A stretch of DNA of 64,000 bases from Rufibacter psychrotolerans (GCF_016924645.1 NZ_JAFFJV010000009.1:372001-436000), one strand, 5' to 3'; shown: positions 1-9,397, numbered from the stretch's first letter. The notes: a model not told the origin generated them from the letters alone. A program made the numbers and translations.

Positions 1-224
1 ATCCGCAGAAGTACGGCTTTGAGTTGCCCAAGGAACAGGGCTATGAGGTCCTGCCCTCCCGTACCTTCAAGGTGACCTCTACTATTCCTGACCTGGCCCA
101 ATTTGCCGTGGAGCAGGGCACCAATTACAAGACCCTCCGGCTGTACAATCCCTGGATCAAAGCCTATAAGCTCACCGTGGCCCCCGGTAAAGAGTTTGAG
201 TTGCTTCTGCCTGAGAAATCATAG
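1..224 (+). CDS. C-terminal end of a lytic transglycosylase-like protein (partial)
   Basis: The reading frame is open from base 3 at the window edge to a TAG stop at 222-224, so only about the last 73 residues are present. The tail has a LysM-like or MltD-type look: 'DLAQFAVEQGTNYKTLRLYN', then 'PWIKAYKLTVAPGKEFELLLP'. As I recall the family, Bacteroidota membrane-bound lytic transglycosylases, which cleave peptidoglycan in the periplasm, end in this way. The catalytic domain lies outside the window, so the assignment rests on the tail alone. A TTG at 24 is in frame but is not a credible start. Confidence 0.55.
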   Translation, partial: PQKYGFELPKEQGYEVLPSRTFKVTSTIPDLAQFAVEQGTNYKTLRLYNPWIKAYKLTVAPGKEFELLLPEKS

Positions 225-589
225 ATTTTTATCCTTCTCAAACTGCGCTTGACAAGAACTTACCGTTCATTTCAGAAGCCGGGAAACAGGCTGAACCGGA
301 TTTTCTTCTTTGTTGATAGGGGCTGCGTTGGTTAGTAATTGGATTCGTTTCTGAGCAGTTTTCTGGAAAACAGGTCAGAAACTAGAGTATTTGCAAACTT
401 TGCCAAAGGCGCTTCTGCAATAAGGATACATAGAACAACGAGTTAAAATAGGAGAGTAGTTTATGCCCTTTCATACTGAAAGGGCATAAGTCTTTAAGGG
501 CGGTATCTCTCATCAGGGATCTAAATAAAAACAATTCGGGGCTGATTTGACGAAAACAGCCCCGAAACGTTTCTACTTTCAGCGCACGT
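225..589. other. Intergenic region with two hairpins between convergent genes
   Basis: This gap separates the transglycosylase end from the convergent S9 peptidase end. It holds a perfect 12-bp inverted repeat (461-472 against 478-489, core TGCCCTTTC, 5-base loop) and one copy of the dispersed hairpin repeat at 535-569. Either could end transcription from both sides. I see no credible gene here. Confidence 0.6.
535..569. repeat. Dispersed intergenic hairpin repeat, copy 1
   Basis: TTCGGGGCTG and CAGCCCCGAA form the arms around a T-rich/A-rich core. It lies just beyond the stop codon of the S9 peptidase gene. Confidence 0.6.
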
Positions 590-2728
590 CTACTTCTTTC
601 CCACCGCATTGTTAGGCTTCATGAGCTTCCGCTGGAAGAAATCGGCGGTAGCCAATCCTACTTTAAGGGCATTGGCGTGGCTCATCCAATGGTGGGTGTC
701 ATCTACAATCACCATGGTCTCGTAGGGCACTCCTTTGGCCTCCAGGCGCTGCACCAGATCGGTGCTTTGGCTGAATTGTACGTTACGGTCATCGTCGCCG
801 TGAATGATCAGAACGGGCGAGGTCCAGCCGTCCACGTGGGCGGTTACCGATGACTGCCAGGCTACTTTGGAGGCCAGGTCCGCATCTGGGGCACGCTCGT
901 AGCGGTCTGGAGCAGTGATCCCCAAGGTTCTGGTAATGGTGCGGTCATGTACGCCGTGAATGTCAACGCCGGCCGCGAAAAGTTTAGAGTCTTTCGCCAG
1001 AGCCATGGCGGCCAGGTACCCGCCGTAGGAGCCGCCGTAAATCCCGATGCGGGAAGCGTCTACCTGCGGCTGCTGAGCCAGCCATTCACCGGCGGCTTTA
1101 ATGTCCTGATACTCAGAATTGCCTTTGGTGTTGGCGTTCTCGGGATTCTGGAAGTCGTAGCCGTACCCGATGCCCAGACGGTAGTTCACCGAAAGCACCA
1201 CAAACCCCAGGTTGGTCAAATATTGGTTCAAGGCGTACACATTGGAATAGTACTCTGAGTAGTTCCAACCCAGTAACATCTGCCGGGAGGGTCCGCCGTG
1301 CACATACACAATGGCCGGTTTCTTGCCGCCACCTTTGGGTTCAAAAAGCTGCCCGTGGATAGTTGTGCCATCTGGGGCTTTAAAAGTGACCTGTTTGGGG
1401 GTGACCAGTTGTTTGAAGGGCAGTTGAGCAGGAAGCAGGCTTTCTCCCAGCAACGTGGGTTTTCCTTTTTTGAAAGGCATCATAGCAGGCAGGGGATGGC
1501 GCTGGGATGTGGCACTGAAGTATACAATTGAATTTCCGTCACCCGTAACCACCGGAGTCCATTCCAGGTCAGTTCCTGGCGTAAGCACTTCCATGGCTGC
1601 TTTGTCTACGGGTACTCGCGCCACGTGCCTCCGGTCTATGTCTTGCTTGTCTGGGCCGGAATTGGCACTGAATACCAGCCATTTTTTATCGGGGCTCAGG
1701 CGGATGTGCTCGGCCATGAAATTGCCGGGCGTGAGCAGCAGCGCCTTTCCGCCGGTTGCCGGAATAGAGTAGAGGTGGGGCCAGTTGTCCTGGTAAGAGA
1801 GGAACACAATGCGGTCATACGCGGCCCAGTGCAGGTTTGCACCACCGTGGGTGCCGGGAAACGAACCAGCCAGGGTTTTGGGAGCTTCCCACAGTTTGGA
1901 GGCTTTGCCGGTAGAGACTTCGGCCGTCCAGATAGACCAGGGCTGGTGTCTGGGGGCCAATACCGAGTCTGGGGCTCCGCCCATGCCCGGAGTGCGCACA
2001 AACACTATCTGCTTTCCGTCTGGTGACCAGCGTGGATTCCGGTCGCGGGTGAAGGACGGGGCCAGCCAGGTAATAGGTGTTTCTGCATTGGTGAAGACTC
2101 CAATGAACGCATGGTCTCCGCGGTTAGAAACAAACACCAACTGATCTCCATTGGGCGACCATTCCAAGGAACCGTTAGTGCCTCTAGCCGAAAACAACTG
2201 CTTGGCCGGTGCAGAGCCGTCCAGGGGCACTCCCCACACCTGTCCGTTTTTGGTGAAAGCAAGGGATTCTCCCTTAGGTGAGATGGCTGGGTTTTCGCCT
2301 TCTCCCAAAGCTTTCGGTTCGCCTCCGGTAAAAGGCACATTCCAGATCTGCACTTTAGGAGTGACTGGACTGAAGGAAGTGTTCACAGGCGCCTCCTCGT
2401 TCCAACTTGATCCGTGGTCCCCACCCCGTACATACACCACCCATTTCCCGTCTGGCGAAACCGAAACACTGGTGAGTTCCTGTCCATCGTCCTGCAGATA
2501 GTTGGTGAGCCTACGGGGAGCGAAATCTGGCCCCTCGGCCACGTAGATGTTCCGTTTACCCTGTTCATCAACTGCCCAGGCAATTCGGGAACCCTGTGCT
2601 GAGGCGGTGAGTGCGGTAGGGAAAGGATAGGCCTTAACTGCCTCAAAAGAGAACTTCTGAGCAAACGAAGAAAAGACTGTTAAAAACAGAAGACAGCAGA
2701 CGAGCAAAGGGGAAATGTGTTTTCTCAT
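590..2728 (-). CDS. S9 family serine peptidase (prolyl oligopeptidase/acylaminoacyl peptidase type)
   Basis: This 712-aa exported peptidase starts with a signal peptide (residues 1-23, ending FSSFAQ), so it probably acts in the periplasm. Residues from about 30 to 440 carry TolB/WD40-like beta-propeller repeats ('SPDGKWVVYV', 'SPNGDQLVFV', 'SPDGKQIVFV'). The C-terminal alpha/beta-hydrolase domain has the nucleophile motif GGSYGG (Ser567), an Asp in HGDDDRNV (about 645-647) and a His in DDTHHW (about 679/680), which gives a complete catalytic triad. The family cleaves short peptides, often after proline or releasing N-terminal dipeptides or acyl-amino acids; the exact specificity cannot be read here. 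It appears to be a single-gene unit with a hairpin repeat just downstream. Confidence 0.9.
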   Translation of the reverse strand: MRKHISPLLVCCLLFLTVFSSFAQKFSFEAVKAYPFPTALTASAQGSRIAWAVDEQGKRNIYVAEGPDFAPRRLTNYLQDDGQELTSVSVSPDGKWVVYVRGGDHGSSWNEEAPVNTSFSPVTPKVQIWNVPFTGGEPKALGEGENPAISPKGESLAFTKNGQVWGVPLDGSAPAKQLFSARGTNGSLEWSPNGDQLVFVSNRGDHAFIGVFTNAETPITWLAPSFTRDRNPRWSPDGKQIVFVRTPGMGGAPDSVLAPRHQPWSIWTAEVSTGKASKLWEAPKTLAGSFPGTHGGANLHWAAYDRIVFLSYQDNWPHLYSIPATGGKALLLTPGNFMAEHIRLSPDKKWLVFSANSGPDKQDIDRRHVARVPVDKAAMEVLTPGTDLEWTPVVTGDGNSIVYFSATSQRHPLPAMMPFKKGKPTLLGESLLPAQLPFKQLVTPKQVTFKAPDGTTIHGQLFEPKGGGKKPAIVYVHGGPSRQMLLGWNYSEYYSNVYALNQYLTNLGFVVLSVNYRLGIGYGYDFQNPENANTKGNSEYQDIKAAGEWLAQQPQVDASRIGIYGGSYGGYLAAMALAKDSKLFAAGVDIHGVHDRTITRTLGITAPDRYERAPDADLASKVAWQSSVTAHVDGWTSPVLIIHGDDDRNVQFSQSTDLVQRLEAKGVPYETMVIVDDTHHWMSHANALKVGLATADFFQRKLMKPNNAVGKK

Positions 2729-2995
2729 AGGATGAAACGGAACGGGGGTTATAGATTATCAGTCCTAAATCTAAAATAGATTTTTATTTTCCGGCTTATT
2801 CTTAGAAGGTTAGCGGAAAATTATCTAATGCCGGTAACAGGCTGCTACCTGTAAAACTGGTTTTGTTCGGTATAAACTATTTGAATTAGGAAGGGCACAA
2901 AGCCAGTTAGGTATTAAAGGCGGGGTTAGTTAACTTAGGCAATAATTAGGAAGGTTGGCAAGAGGAAAACGTTAGGGGAAGATAAAGAAGATTCT

Positions 2996-3544
2996 ATGGC
3001 ACCATTGACCCTTTTGAGAGAAGCAGAAGAACGACTGATTGAAGCGATCCGGGAGGGGAAACAGGAAGCCTTCGGGCTGCTGTATGACGCCTACGCTCCG
3101 GTGCTCTTAGGGCTGATCTCGCGCATTGTGCAAAATACCGAGGTAGCGGAAGAGGTGCTGAAAGAGACGTTCCTGGCCATCTGGTCCCGCATCCATATTT
3201 TTGACCCTTCCCAGAGCCGGTTTCTAACTTGGGGTTTAGCCATGGCCCGGGGAATAGCGCTGGAGGCACATAAAACCGGCAAATATGCCCATCTCACCTT
3301 TGGCAAGAAAGACGAAGCCCCTGTTACACCAGAGGCAGCCAAGAAAACAGATCAACCGCAGGAGAGCCAAACAAAAGAAGTTTTCTGCCAATTGCAGCCA
3401 CAGGAAAATGCCATCCTCGATTTAATTTACCACAAAGGCTACTCCTGCCAGCAGGCGGCCGAAGCTTTGAATATCTCTCAGGAAGAACTCAAAAGCCAGC
3501 TAAAATCGGCTTTCAAACACATAGGAGCGGAAAGAACAGCATGA
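2996..3544 (+). CDS. ECF-type RNA polymerase sigma factor
   Basis: This 182-aa protein has the sigma-70 region 2 pattern ('AFGLLYDAYAPVLLGLISRI', then 'FLAIWSRIHIFDPSQSRFLTW') at about residues 25-85 and a region 4 helix-turn-helix near the C-terminus ('GYSCQQAAEALNISQEELKSQL', about 147-168). It would direct RNA polymerase to a small regulon. Its TGA stop overlaps the ATG of the next gene (ATGA at 3541-3544), which indicates translational coupling to its probable anti-sigma partner. ECF factors of this layout usually answer oxidative or envelope stress; the signal here is unknown. Confidence 0.88.
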   Translation: MAPLTLLREAEERLIEAIREGKQEAFGLLYDAYAPVLLGLISRIVQNTEVAEEVLKETFLAIWSRIHIFDPSQSRFLTWGLAMARGIALEAHKTGKYAHLTFGKKDEAPVTPEAAKKTDQPQESQTKEVFCQLQPQENAILDLIYHKGYSCQQAAEALNISQEELKSQLKSAFKHIGAERTA

Positions 3545-4152
3545 ACCCCATCACTGACTATATTGAATCCGGGATTTTAGAGCTGTACGTCATGGGAGTT
3601 ACCACCCCAGGTGAAACCCAGGAGGTGGAGCAGATGGCTTCTGCGCACCCTCAAATCCGCGAAGAGATTGAGACCATCCGCCACACCCTGGAAGCTTACG
3701 CCCTAGCGCATGCCGTGGAGCCTAAAAGCACGGTAAAGCCGCTCGTGCTGGCCACCATTGACTACATGGTGCGACTGCAGCAGGGAGAACCCGTTACCTT
3801 TCCGCCGGTACTTTCTCCCGAATCCCGCCAGGAAGACTATGCAGCCTGGTTAGAGCGTGAAGACCTGCAGGCTCCTGCTGAGTTAGAAGACATTTATGTG
3901 AAGATCATCGGCTACTCGCCCAATGCTACCACCGCCATTATCTGGATCAAAGGCGTAGCCGAGGAAGAGATCCACCATGATGAACATGAGCGATTCCTTA
4001 TTTTGGAGGGTACCTGTGACATTACCGTTGACGGGAAGGTCAACCACCTTTCTCCCGGCGACTTCTTTTCTATTCCCCTGCATCAAACGCACAAAGTGAA
4101 AGTTACTTCAGAGGTGCCTTGTAAGGTAGTTCTGCAGCGGTTGGCGGTGTAG
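3541..4152 (+). CDS. ChrR/RskA-like anti-sigma factor with C-terminal cupin
   Basis: This 203-aa soluble protein is coupled to the sigma gene by a 4-base overlap. Residues 1-60 ('ILELYVMGVTTPGETQEVEQ') resemble the N-terminal part of RskA/ChrR-type anti-sigma factors. Residues from about 115 to 203 form a cupin with the metal-binding pattern HHDEHERFLILEG and GDFFSIPLHQTH. In ChrR the cupin senses singlet oxygen or organic hydroperoxides and releases the sigma factor, and that is the likely role here. I see no transmembrane segment, which fits a cytosolic sensor. The family is clear, while the signal is inferred. Confidence 0.78.
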   Translation: MNPITDYIESGILELYVMGVTTPGETQEVEQMASAHPQIREEIETIRHTLEAYALAHAVEPKSTVKPLVLATIDYMVRLQQGEPVTFPPVLSPESRQEDYAAWLEREDLQAPAELEDIYVKIIGYSPNATTAIIWIKGVAEEEIHHDEHERFLILEGTCDITVDGKVNHLSPGDFFSIPLHQTHKVKVTSEVPCKVVLQRLAV

Positions 4153-4610
4153 GGTAAGGGTAGTCTTTATTTGTTAAGGTCAGTTCCCCCTTTTTTATAC
4201 TATTGATAATTTATTGGAGTATGGCTGCTTTATAGGCGTTCCAAATTTAGTTATGATTCAGTATTACTAAGGAATTATATGTTCTTTCATACATATTTCA
4301 TTTATTTTATGAAATATATACCAAGTTGTAGGTATTGAATGATAAAGAATCAAACTTTATCTTGTTGCTGTAAATATTATAAATATTGAAATTTTAGCGA
4401 TAAACAATTTAATACCATTCTTTTTTAAATCGTATTAGAATAAAAAAACATAAGTAAGTCTTCTGAAAAGCCCGCAAGATATAGGCTGGAGCAGCCTGTA
4501 TAATCATAAATTTATTCCTCCTCAAAACGGATAACTTATAACTAGTTAAGCCGCCTCCTCTCTGTTGCTTAAATTGTATCATATCAATTTATTTTAATTG
4601 TGGTTACATA
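4153..4610. other. AT-rich intergenic region at the left edge of the island
   Basis: G+C content drops sharply after the cupin gene and stays low to about 13650. I see no gene, RNA or direct repeat in this gap. Any att site or promoter for the kinase gene that follows would be expected here, but none is recognisable. Confidence 0.5.
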
Positions 4611-5384
4611 ATGAGTGTGGCGGAAATACTTAATAGTGTCCTTGCCTGGTCTAGCCAACGCATAACATATCTGACTAAAAGATTAGAGATTCAGGATTCA
4701 TATACCTCATTGCTGAAGTCCTTATTAGAAGCAGAACAAAAACGTCATATCGCTGAACTAAAGACTCTGCAATTAGAAAGAGAATTACAGGTGCAGCGTG
4801 AAAAGTTAGGGCGGGATCTACATGATGGTTTTGGCTCACAATTAACTCACCTAATTTCAAGATTGGAATTGCTGGCTTATCATAAATCGCCTGATCCCAA
4901 TCAACTTCTACGATTAAGTGAGTTCACCCGTGAGATGAACCATACTCTTCGTGAAACTATCTGGTTACTTGACCAAGAGCAGATTACAGGAGAAGCTTTA
5001 GGAGGGCGTATGCATGGACTTTTACTAAAAGTTTGGGAAGATCGTGAATTGCCATACTTAAAATGGCAATTTCACGATTTGGGAAAAAAATCAGAGGTGC
5101 GACCCTTAATAGCAATGCACTTATTACGCATTGCTCAAGAAGGCACAATAAATGCATTGAAATATGCATTTGCATCACAAATAAATGTAACATTAGAGAT
5201 CTCCCAAACAGATACTTCGCTTACCATTACAGATGATGGTCAAGGTTTACATGATGTAACTTATACAAATGGTTTTGGGCTAAACAACTTACGCAAACGA
5301 GCAGAAGAAGTAAATGGCACTTTCTTTATTAATTCTACTGCTTCAGGTACCTACATCAAGGTTGTACTCCCTCTAAATGCATAA
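4611..5384 (+). CDS. Soluble histidine kinase (HisKA_3 / NarX-LytS type)
   Basis: This 257-aa kinase has the HisKA_3 dimerisation motif 'GRDLHDGFGSQLTH' with phospho-acceptor His71. It follows a coiled-coil-like stretch at about 30-65, and a HATPase domain comes after it ('TDDGQGLH' around 208, 'GFGLNNLRKRAEEVNG'). No membrane segment or recognisable sensor domain precedes the kinase core, so it either senses something in the cytosol or depends on a partner. It is followed after 80 bases by a NarL-type response regulator, forming a two-component pair at the start of the AT-rich island. Whether it controls the island genes is inference from position. Confidence 0.85.
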   Translation: MSVAEILNSVLAWSSQRITYLTKRLEIQDSYTSLLKSLLEAEQKRHIAELKTLQLERELQVQREKLGRDLHDGFGSQLTHLISRLELLAYHKSPDPNQLLRLSEFTREMNHTLRETIWLLDQEQITGEALGGRMHGLLLKVWEDRELPYLKWQFHDLGKKSEVRPLIAMHLLRIAQEGTINALKYAFASQINVTLEISQTDTSLTITDDGQGLHDVTYTNGFGLNNLRKRAEEVNGTFFINSTASGTYIKVVLPLNA

Positions 5385-5464
5385 AAATACGTCATTTGCC
5401 GTATTTACAAGGTGCTTTTTACAAAGTACCTTTCATTTATAAAGCAAATCCTATTTCTACTTTG

Positions 5465-6103
5465 ATGCAAATAATAACCGTCGGAATAGTGGAAGACAAT
5501 GCCCAACTGGGGCAGGACATCAGGGATAAGCTGGTTTTAAGCAAAGAGGTAGAAGTACTGTTTGAAGTGCGAAGTGGGCATCTGTTATTTCAAACTTTAC
5601 AAAAAGGCACAGTGCCGCATATATTGCTAATGGATATTCAAATGCCCGAAATGGATGGCATTGAAGCCACGAGGAAAGCAAAGCAACAGTACCCAGACTT
5701 AAAAATTGTAATGCTGACGGTGATGGACGACGAGAAAAAGCTTTTTGAAGCCTTACAGGCCGGAGCTTCGGGTTATATGCTCAAAGACGCCAAGCCGCAC
5801 CAAATATTGAATGCCATTTCTGATGTGCAGGAGGGAGGATTGCCGCTTTCGCCTTCGTTAGCTAGGCAGGTGTTAAGTTATTTAAAAGGTGAAAAGGTAA
5901 TTCCTAAACCACCTATAGCAGCTTTAGAAGTTTTAAGTAAGCGGGAAATGGAGGTGTTGGAATGCTTAAAGCGGGGTTTGGCGGTAAAGCAAATATCAGA
6001 AGAGCTGTTTATTGCAAATAAAACTGTCAGGAAGCATTTGGAACACATTTATGAGAAATTACAGGTGCACTCTGCTAATGGGGCAATTATGAAAGGGTTG
6101 TAA
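5465..6103 (+). CDS. LuxR/NarL-family response regulator
   Basis: The ATG at 5465 (MQIITVGIVEDN) places the receiver fold correctly; an in-frame extension to 5396 would add 23 unrelated residues. The 212-aa protein has the acidic pair E10/D11, phospho-acceptor Asp57 in 'LLMDIQMPEMDG', the conserved Lys in 'GYMLKDAKP', and a LuxR-type helix-turn-helix ('LSKREMEVLECLKRGLAVKQ', then 'ELFIANKTVRKHLEHIYEKL'). It is the expected partner of the kinase encoded just upstream. Target promoters are unknown. Confidence 0.88.
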   Translation: MQIITVGIVEDNAQLGQDIRDKLVLSKEVEVLFEVRSGHLLFQTLQKGTVPHILLMDIQMPEMDGIEATRKAKQQYPDLKIVMLTVMDDEKKLFEALQAGASGYMLKDAKPHQILNAISDVQEGGLPLSPSLARQVLSYLKGEKVIPKPPIAALEVLSKREMEVLECLKRGLAVKQISEELFIANKTVRKHLEHIYEKLQVHSANGAIMKGL

Positions 6104-6280
6104 TCTCAGGCAAGGCAAAAGAGTCTTTGAAATTTCAAATCTTTATAGAAGAACATAAAAAAATATTATAACAATAAAGAATATATAAACCTAATTCTAT
6201 AACTCCGATCTATCACCTGCTAATTTATAAGTGAGGGATAAAAATAAGAGGATTATAAACTATATAATATTCAACTATTT

Positions 6281-7747
6281 ATGAAACTATTTACTATAGG
6301 TGATAGCATATCTCAAGGATTTATGTCGATGGCTGCTGCCAGAACTGACTTATCATATTCATCACTTATAGCTGAAGTAATGGGTTTAGTTCCAAAGAGT
6401 TACTATTATCCCGAATGGGCAGTAGGAGGAATGCCTATTAATCTAGAAAATCTGTTCCGAAGGCTTAGTAAGAAAATGAAAAATCGGATAGATTTCTGGG
6501 AATGGCCAAATATGCTTATTGGAATAAATCAATTTTTAGATGAGGTAGAAGATTATTATGAGCGAGGCCTAGGCCGTGAAGATGCAAAGTATGATGGAGA
6601 AGGAGACTTTTATCATAACATAGCCATCCGAGGATTTAACGTTGGTGATAGTTGGAAATTAACTTCAGAATTATGCTTGAAATATATCAAAGAAGCTAGA
6701 GAAGCACGTGATCAGGTGTTTGCAGCTCCTAACCAAAGTTTCTATCGTACCGCTTTGAAAGTACTTAATCCTAAACTAGAGGATAAGTACATGAATTTTA
6801 CTCAATTAGATTGGCTTGAAAAACATTCTGAATCTGATGATGGATTAGAAAACTTGTTTTTGTGGTTGGGTCCAAACAATGCTTTATCAACTTTGCTGGA
6901 CATGGAGATTCGCCAAACAAGAGGTGATGGAACTATTGTAGAGATGAGCTACGAGGATAGATCCAATGCAAATTATAATTTATGGCATCCTGATGATTTT
7001 ATAAATGAATACCAGCAATTGATTGAAAGAGTCGATGCTGCTATGCAAAAGAATAAATATCAGAATTGGAAGGTTTTTGTAGGAAATGTGCCATTAATAA
7101 CTATAGCTCCTTTTGCGCGTGGATTAGGAAAAAAGACGAAAACGGATACTGGTATATATTATGATTTTTATACTTACTTTCCTTACGATAAGGATTCGTT
7201 AGCAAACAATAAGCACCTTCCTAAACTAAGTAGAGAAGATGTTATGTTTATAGATGCATCAATAAGACGTTATAATAAGGGTATAAATAAGATATTGAAT
7301 GATTTGAATAATAAGTACCAAACCAATGAAGGAGTAAAACGATATTTTGTTATTGATGTTGCCGAAATATTATCCCAGATGGCTATAAAAAGAAATAATG
7401 GAGAAGTAAAGTATGATTTTCCTGATTACGTGAAAATGCGTTATCCGGTGGTTAATACTAAATATTACCAAACTGACAATCAAGGAAGAATAAAGCAAGG
7501 TGGTATATTTAGTTTAGACGGTGTTCATCCTTCGGCAATTGGCCATGGCTTGTTAGCTTACGAATTTATGAGAGTTATGGAAAAAGCAGGTGTTATATTT
7601 TCAGAAAAATCAGCTTTACAATGGGATAAAATTTATGCCAGTGATACCCTTTATAGTACTCCAATCCCGCTAGTGAATGAATTATTTGAACATGATAAAC
7701 TAAAAGAATGGATAGCGCCTTTTTTAAAGCATTTTTTGGAAAAATAA
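6281..7747 (+). CDS. SGNH/GDSL-type hydrolase of unknown substrate
   Basis: This 488-aa protein begins MKLFTIGDSISQG, with block I Ser9 of the SGNH fold. A GPNNA segment around residue 200 fits block III, and DGVHPSAIGH supplies block V (Asp413, His416). The Ser-Asp-His set is therefore complete. Family members are esterases, lipases or acetyl-hydrolases. It is about twice the usual SGNH length, with a long charged insertion between blocks I and III. There is no signal peptide, so it probably acts in the cytosol. It is the first structural gene after the two-component pair in the AT-rich island; its substrate cannot be inferred. Confidence 0.75.
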   Translation: MKLFTIGDSISQGFMSMAAARTDLSYSSLIAEVMGLVPKSYYYPEWAVGGMPINLENLFRRLSKKMKNRIDFWEWPNMLIGINQFLDEVEDYYERGLGREDAKYDGEGDFYHNIAIRGFNVGDSWKLTSELCLKYIKEAREARDQVFAAPNQSFYRTALKVLNPKLEDKYMNFTQLDWLEKHSESDDGLENLFLWLGPNNALSTLLDMEIRQTRGDGTIVEMSYEDRSNANYNLWHPDDFINEYQQLIERVDAAMQKNKYQNWKVFVGNVPLITIAPFARGLGKKTKTDTGIYYDFYTYFPYDKDSLANNKHLPKLSREDVMFIDASIRRYNKGINKILNDLNNKYQTNEGVKRYFVIDVAEILSQMAIKRNNGEVKYDFPDYVKMRYPVVNTKYYQTDNQGRIKQGGIFSLDGVHPSAIGHGLLAYEFMRVMEKAGVIFSEKSALQWDKIYASDTLYSTPIPLVNELFEHDKLKEWIAPFLKHFLEK

Positions 7748-7868
7748 AAATGTTTATAAAAGGTTTGTGTTTTATAATAGGGTGATATAAAAAGTGTCAT
7801 CAATTATATTATTTAAAAGCATGAAAGTGATTAAAGGTAATATTTTGTAAAACTAAGTGTAATTAGCT

Positions 7869-8201
7869 ATGGAAAGTAATGAATTAGAAAAAGCTATTTT
7901 AGCTCACCTATCAGACAAGAAGATTGATAAGGATTCTCTGAAACGCTATTCTGCTGCTATTAATAAGTTAAGAAAGAGCAACTTTATTATAGACCGTATA
8001 TGGAAATATGGGCAGCCTAAGCCGGATGACGGGATTATAGTAGGTGGCCGGATCAAAACGTCTGATTTGGGTAATTTGACTGATATATTTGATAATAACG
8101 ATTTTAAGGGTTTTAAAGCCTTTCCTTTAGGTACAGTAAATCCGGATCAGTTGGAAATTAGAATACAATTAGGAGACCTTATTAGAAATGTGGAGCTCTG
8201 A
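7869..8201 (+). CDS. Uncharacterised 110-aa protein overlapping the radical SAM gene
   Basis: I do not recognise this family. The protein is small, charged and free of cysteine. It has a helical, Lys-rich first half ('IDKDSLKRYSAAINKLRKSN') and a second half with glycine, aromatic and turn-forming residues ('RIWKYGQPKPDDGIIVGGRI', 'FKGFKAFPLGTVNPDQL'). Its last 14 bases overlap the start of the radical SAM gene (8188-8201), so the two are probably translated together. That arrangement fits either the substrate peptide or an accessory/recognition protein of the radical SAM enzyme. Both roles are inference. Confidence 0.6.
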   Translation: MESNELEKAILAHLSDKKIDKDSLKRYSAAINKLRKSNFIIDRIWKYGQPKPDDGIIVGGRIKTSDLGNLTDIFDNNDFKGFKAFPLGTVNPDQLEIRIQLGDLIRNVEL

Positions 8202-9258
8202 TCTGATTAATCCTGAGGTAGGTGTTGGGGAATGTGAGCATCCCAAAAACTTTGAATTACCAGAAGGTTACCGGGTTGTTCAAATTCATCCAACGTTGCA
8301 ATGCAATTTAAAATGCCGACACTGTTATTCAAGCTCAGCTCCTGGATTAAAAGGAAGCTTAGATTTTGATAAGCTAGTTCTTTTTTTAAAATATGCTTTT
8401 GACAATGGTTTCAATGCCTTGTCTGTATCAGGTGGGGAGCCGTTTCTCTATAAAGATTTACAAAGACTTTTAAAAAAAAGTAAAGAAATTGGCTATAAAA
8501 ACCTAGTCGCAACCAATGGCATGTTATTAAAGAGTGCTAGTGCCCAAAACACTTTACAATATATTGATTTAGCTGCTGTAAGCATTGATGGAACTAAAGA
8601 AATACATGATAACATACGTGCTTTCGATGGTGCTTTTGATAAGATGCTAGAGGGGGTAGGAGTACTTAATAAGTATAATATTAACTTAGGGTTTATTCAT
8701 ACCGTTACTCCTGAAACTTGGAATGTTTTATTTGAGTTAGCAAGGTTTGCAAGGGAACATGGCGCTAAACTGTTTCAGATTCATCCACTAGAAAATTATG
8801 GTAGGGCAAAAGAGGAATTTAAGGGGAATTTTGTAACTCAAGAAACTTTGCATAGGACTTTCATAATCGGCAATTTCTTACAAGCAAAGTATTCTTCTGA
8901 AATGACTGTCCAAATGGATTTTCTGCATAAGGATTATATATACTATAACCCAGCTACAATCAACTATTATGGAGACGCTTTTGAGGTTAATTTAGATAAT
9001 TTTACGAAAGCTTTACAAACCATAATAATAGATGAGAATGGTGCCATTTTGCCCGTTTCATATGGGTTTTCAAATTATTATCAGATAGGGAATATTGCCG
9101 AAATGAATGAAACAAATGATTTATTTAAAGGCTTTATGATGAATAAATGGAAAAGTTTGTATAAGTTGTTTGAAAAAGTTTATACAGATATAATCATCAA
9201 TAAACAAATTGATTTTATTCCATGGTCAGAATTAATAGTTAAGAGTAGCTATAAGTAA
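8188..9258 (+). CDS. Radical SAM protein with a degenerate SPASM-like tail
   Basis: This 356-aa enzyme has the radical SAM cluster motif CNLKCRHC (Cys39, Cys43, Cys46) followed by the SAM-binding SGGEPF motif near residue 89. The C-terminal part ('DENGAILPVSYGFSNYYQIG') has the outline of a SPASM domain, where a cysteine normally follows the proline. Here that cysteine is Val, and no Cys occurs after residue 46, so auxiliary iron-sulfur clusters are probably absent. Relatives of this layout modify peptides or make cofactors. The upstream 110-aa gene overlaps it by 14 bases. Product and substrate are unknown; radical SAM chemistry itself is well supported. Confidence 0.82.
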   Translation: MWSSDLINPEVGVGECEHPKNFELPEGYRVVQIHPTLQCNLKCRHCYSSSAPGLKGSLDFDKLVLFLKYAFDNGFNALSVSGGEPFLYKDLQRLLKKSKEIGYKNLVATNGMLLKSASAQNTLQYIDLAAVSIDGTKEIHDNIRAFDGAFDKMLEGVGVLNKYNINLGFIHTVTPETWNVLFELARFAREHGAKLFQIHPLENYGRAKEEFKGNFVTQETLHRTFIIGNFLQAKYSSEMTVQMDFLHKDYIYYNPATINYYGDAFEVNLDNFTKALQTIIIDENGAILPVSYGFSNYYQIGNIAEMNETNDLFKGFMMNKWKSLYKLFEKVYTDIIINKQIDFIPWSELIVKSSYK

Positions 9259-9330
9259 AATTTTTGTAATCAATTTGCTTTATTTTTAGTTATATTAATT
9301 TTTAATGTTGTATTTTCAATATTTAAAAAA

Positions 9331-9377
9331 CCAATGAATATTATAGAATAGTAAACCAATGAATATTATAGAATAGT
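9331..9377 (+). repeat. Short tandem repeat, about two 25-bp units
   Basis: CCAATGAATATTATAGAATA occurs at 9331 and again at 9356, giving nearly two copies of a 25-bp unit in the gap upstream of the 86-aa gene. It looks like recent slippage or a doubled binding site. A related GTGAATATTAT string recurs at 10992-11002. Confidence 0.7.
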
Positions 9378-9381
9378 GCAA

Positions 9382-9397
9382 TTTGCGTAATTGTCTA
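9382..9397 (+). promoter_or_regulatory. Shared upstream motif, copy 1
   Basis: TTTGCGTAATTGTCTA lies about 115 bases before the 86-aa gene. A near-identical string (one mismatch) lies upstream of the 443-aa membrane protein gene at 10978-10993. It may be an operator or promoter element common to island genes. Confidence 0.35.

Noticed and set aside
382..609. 75-codon open frame on the minus strand
   Set aside because: It overlaps the end of the S9 peptidase gene in another frame and spans two hairpins.
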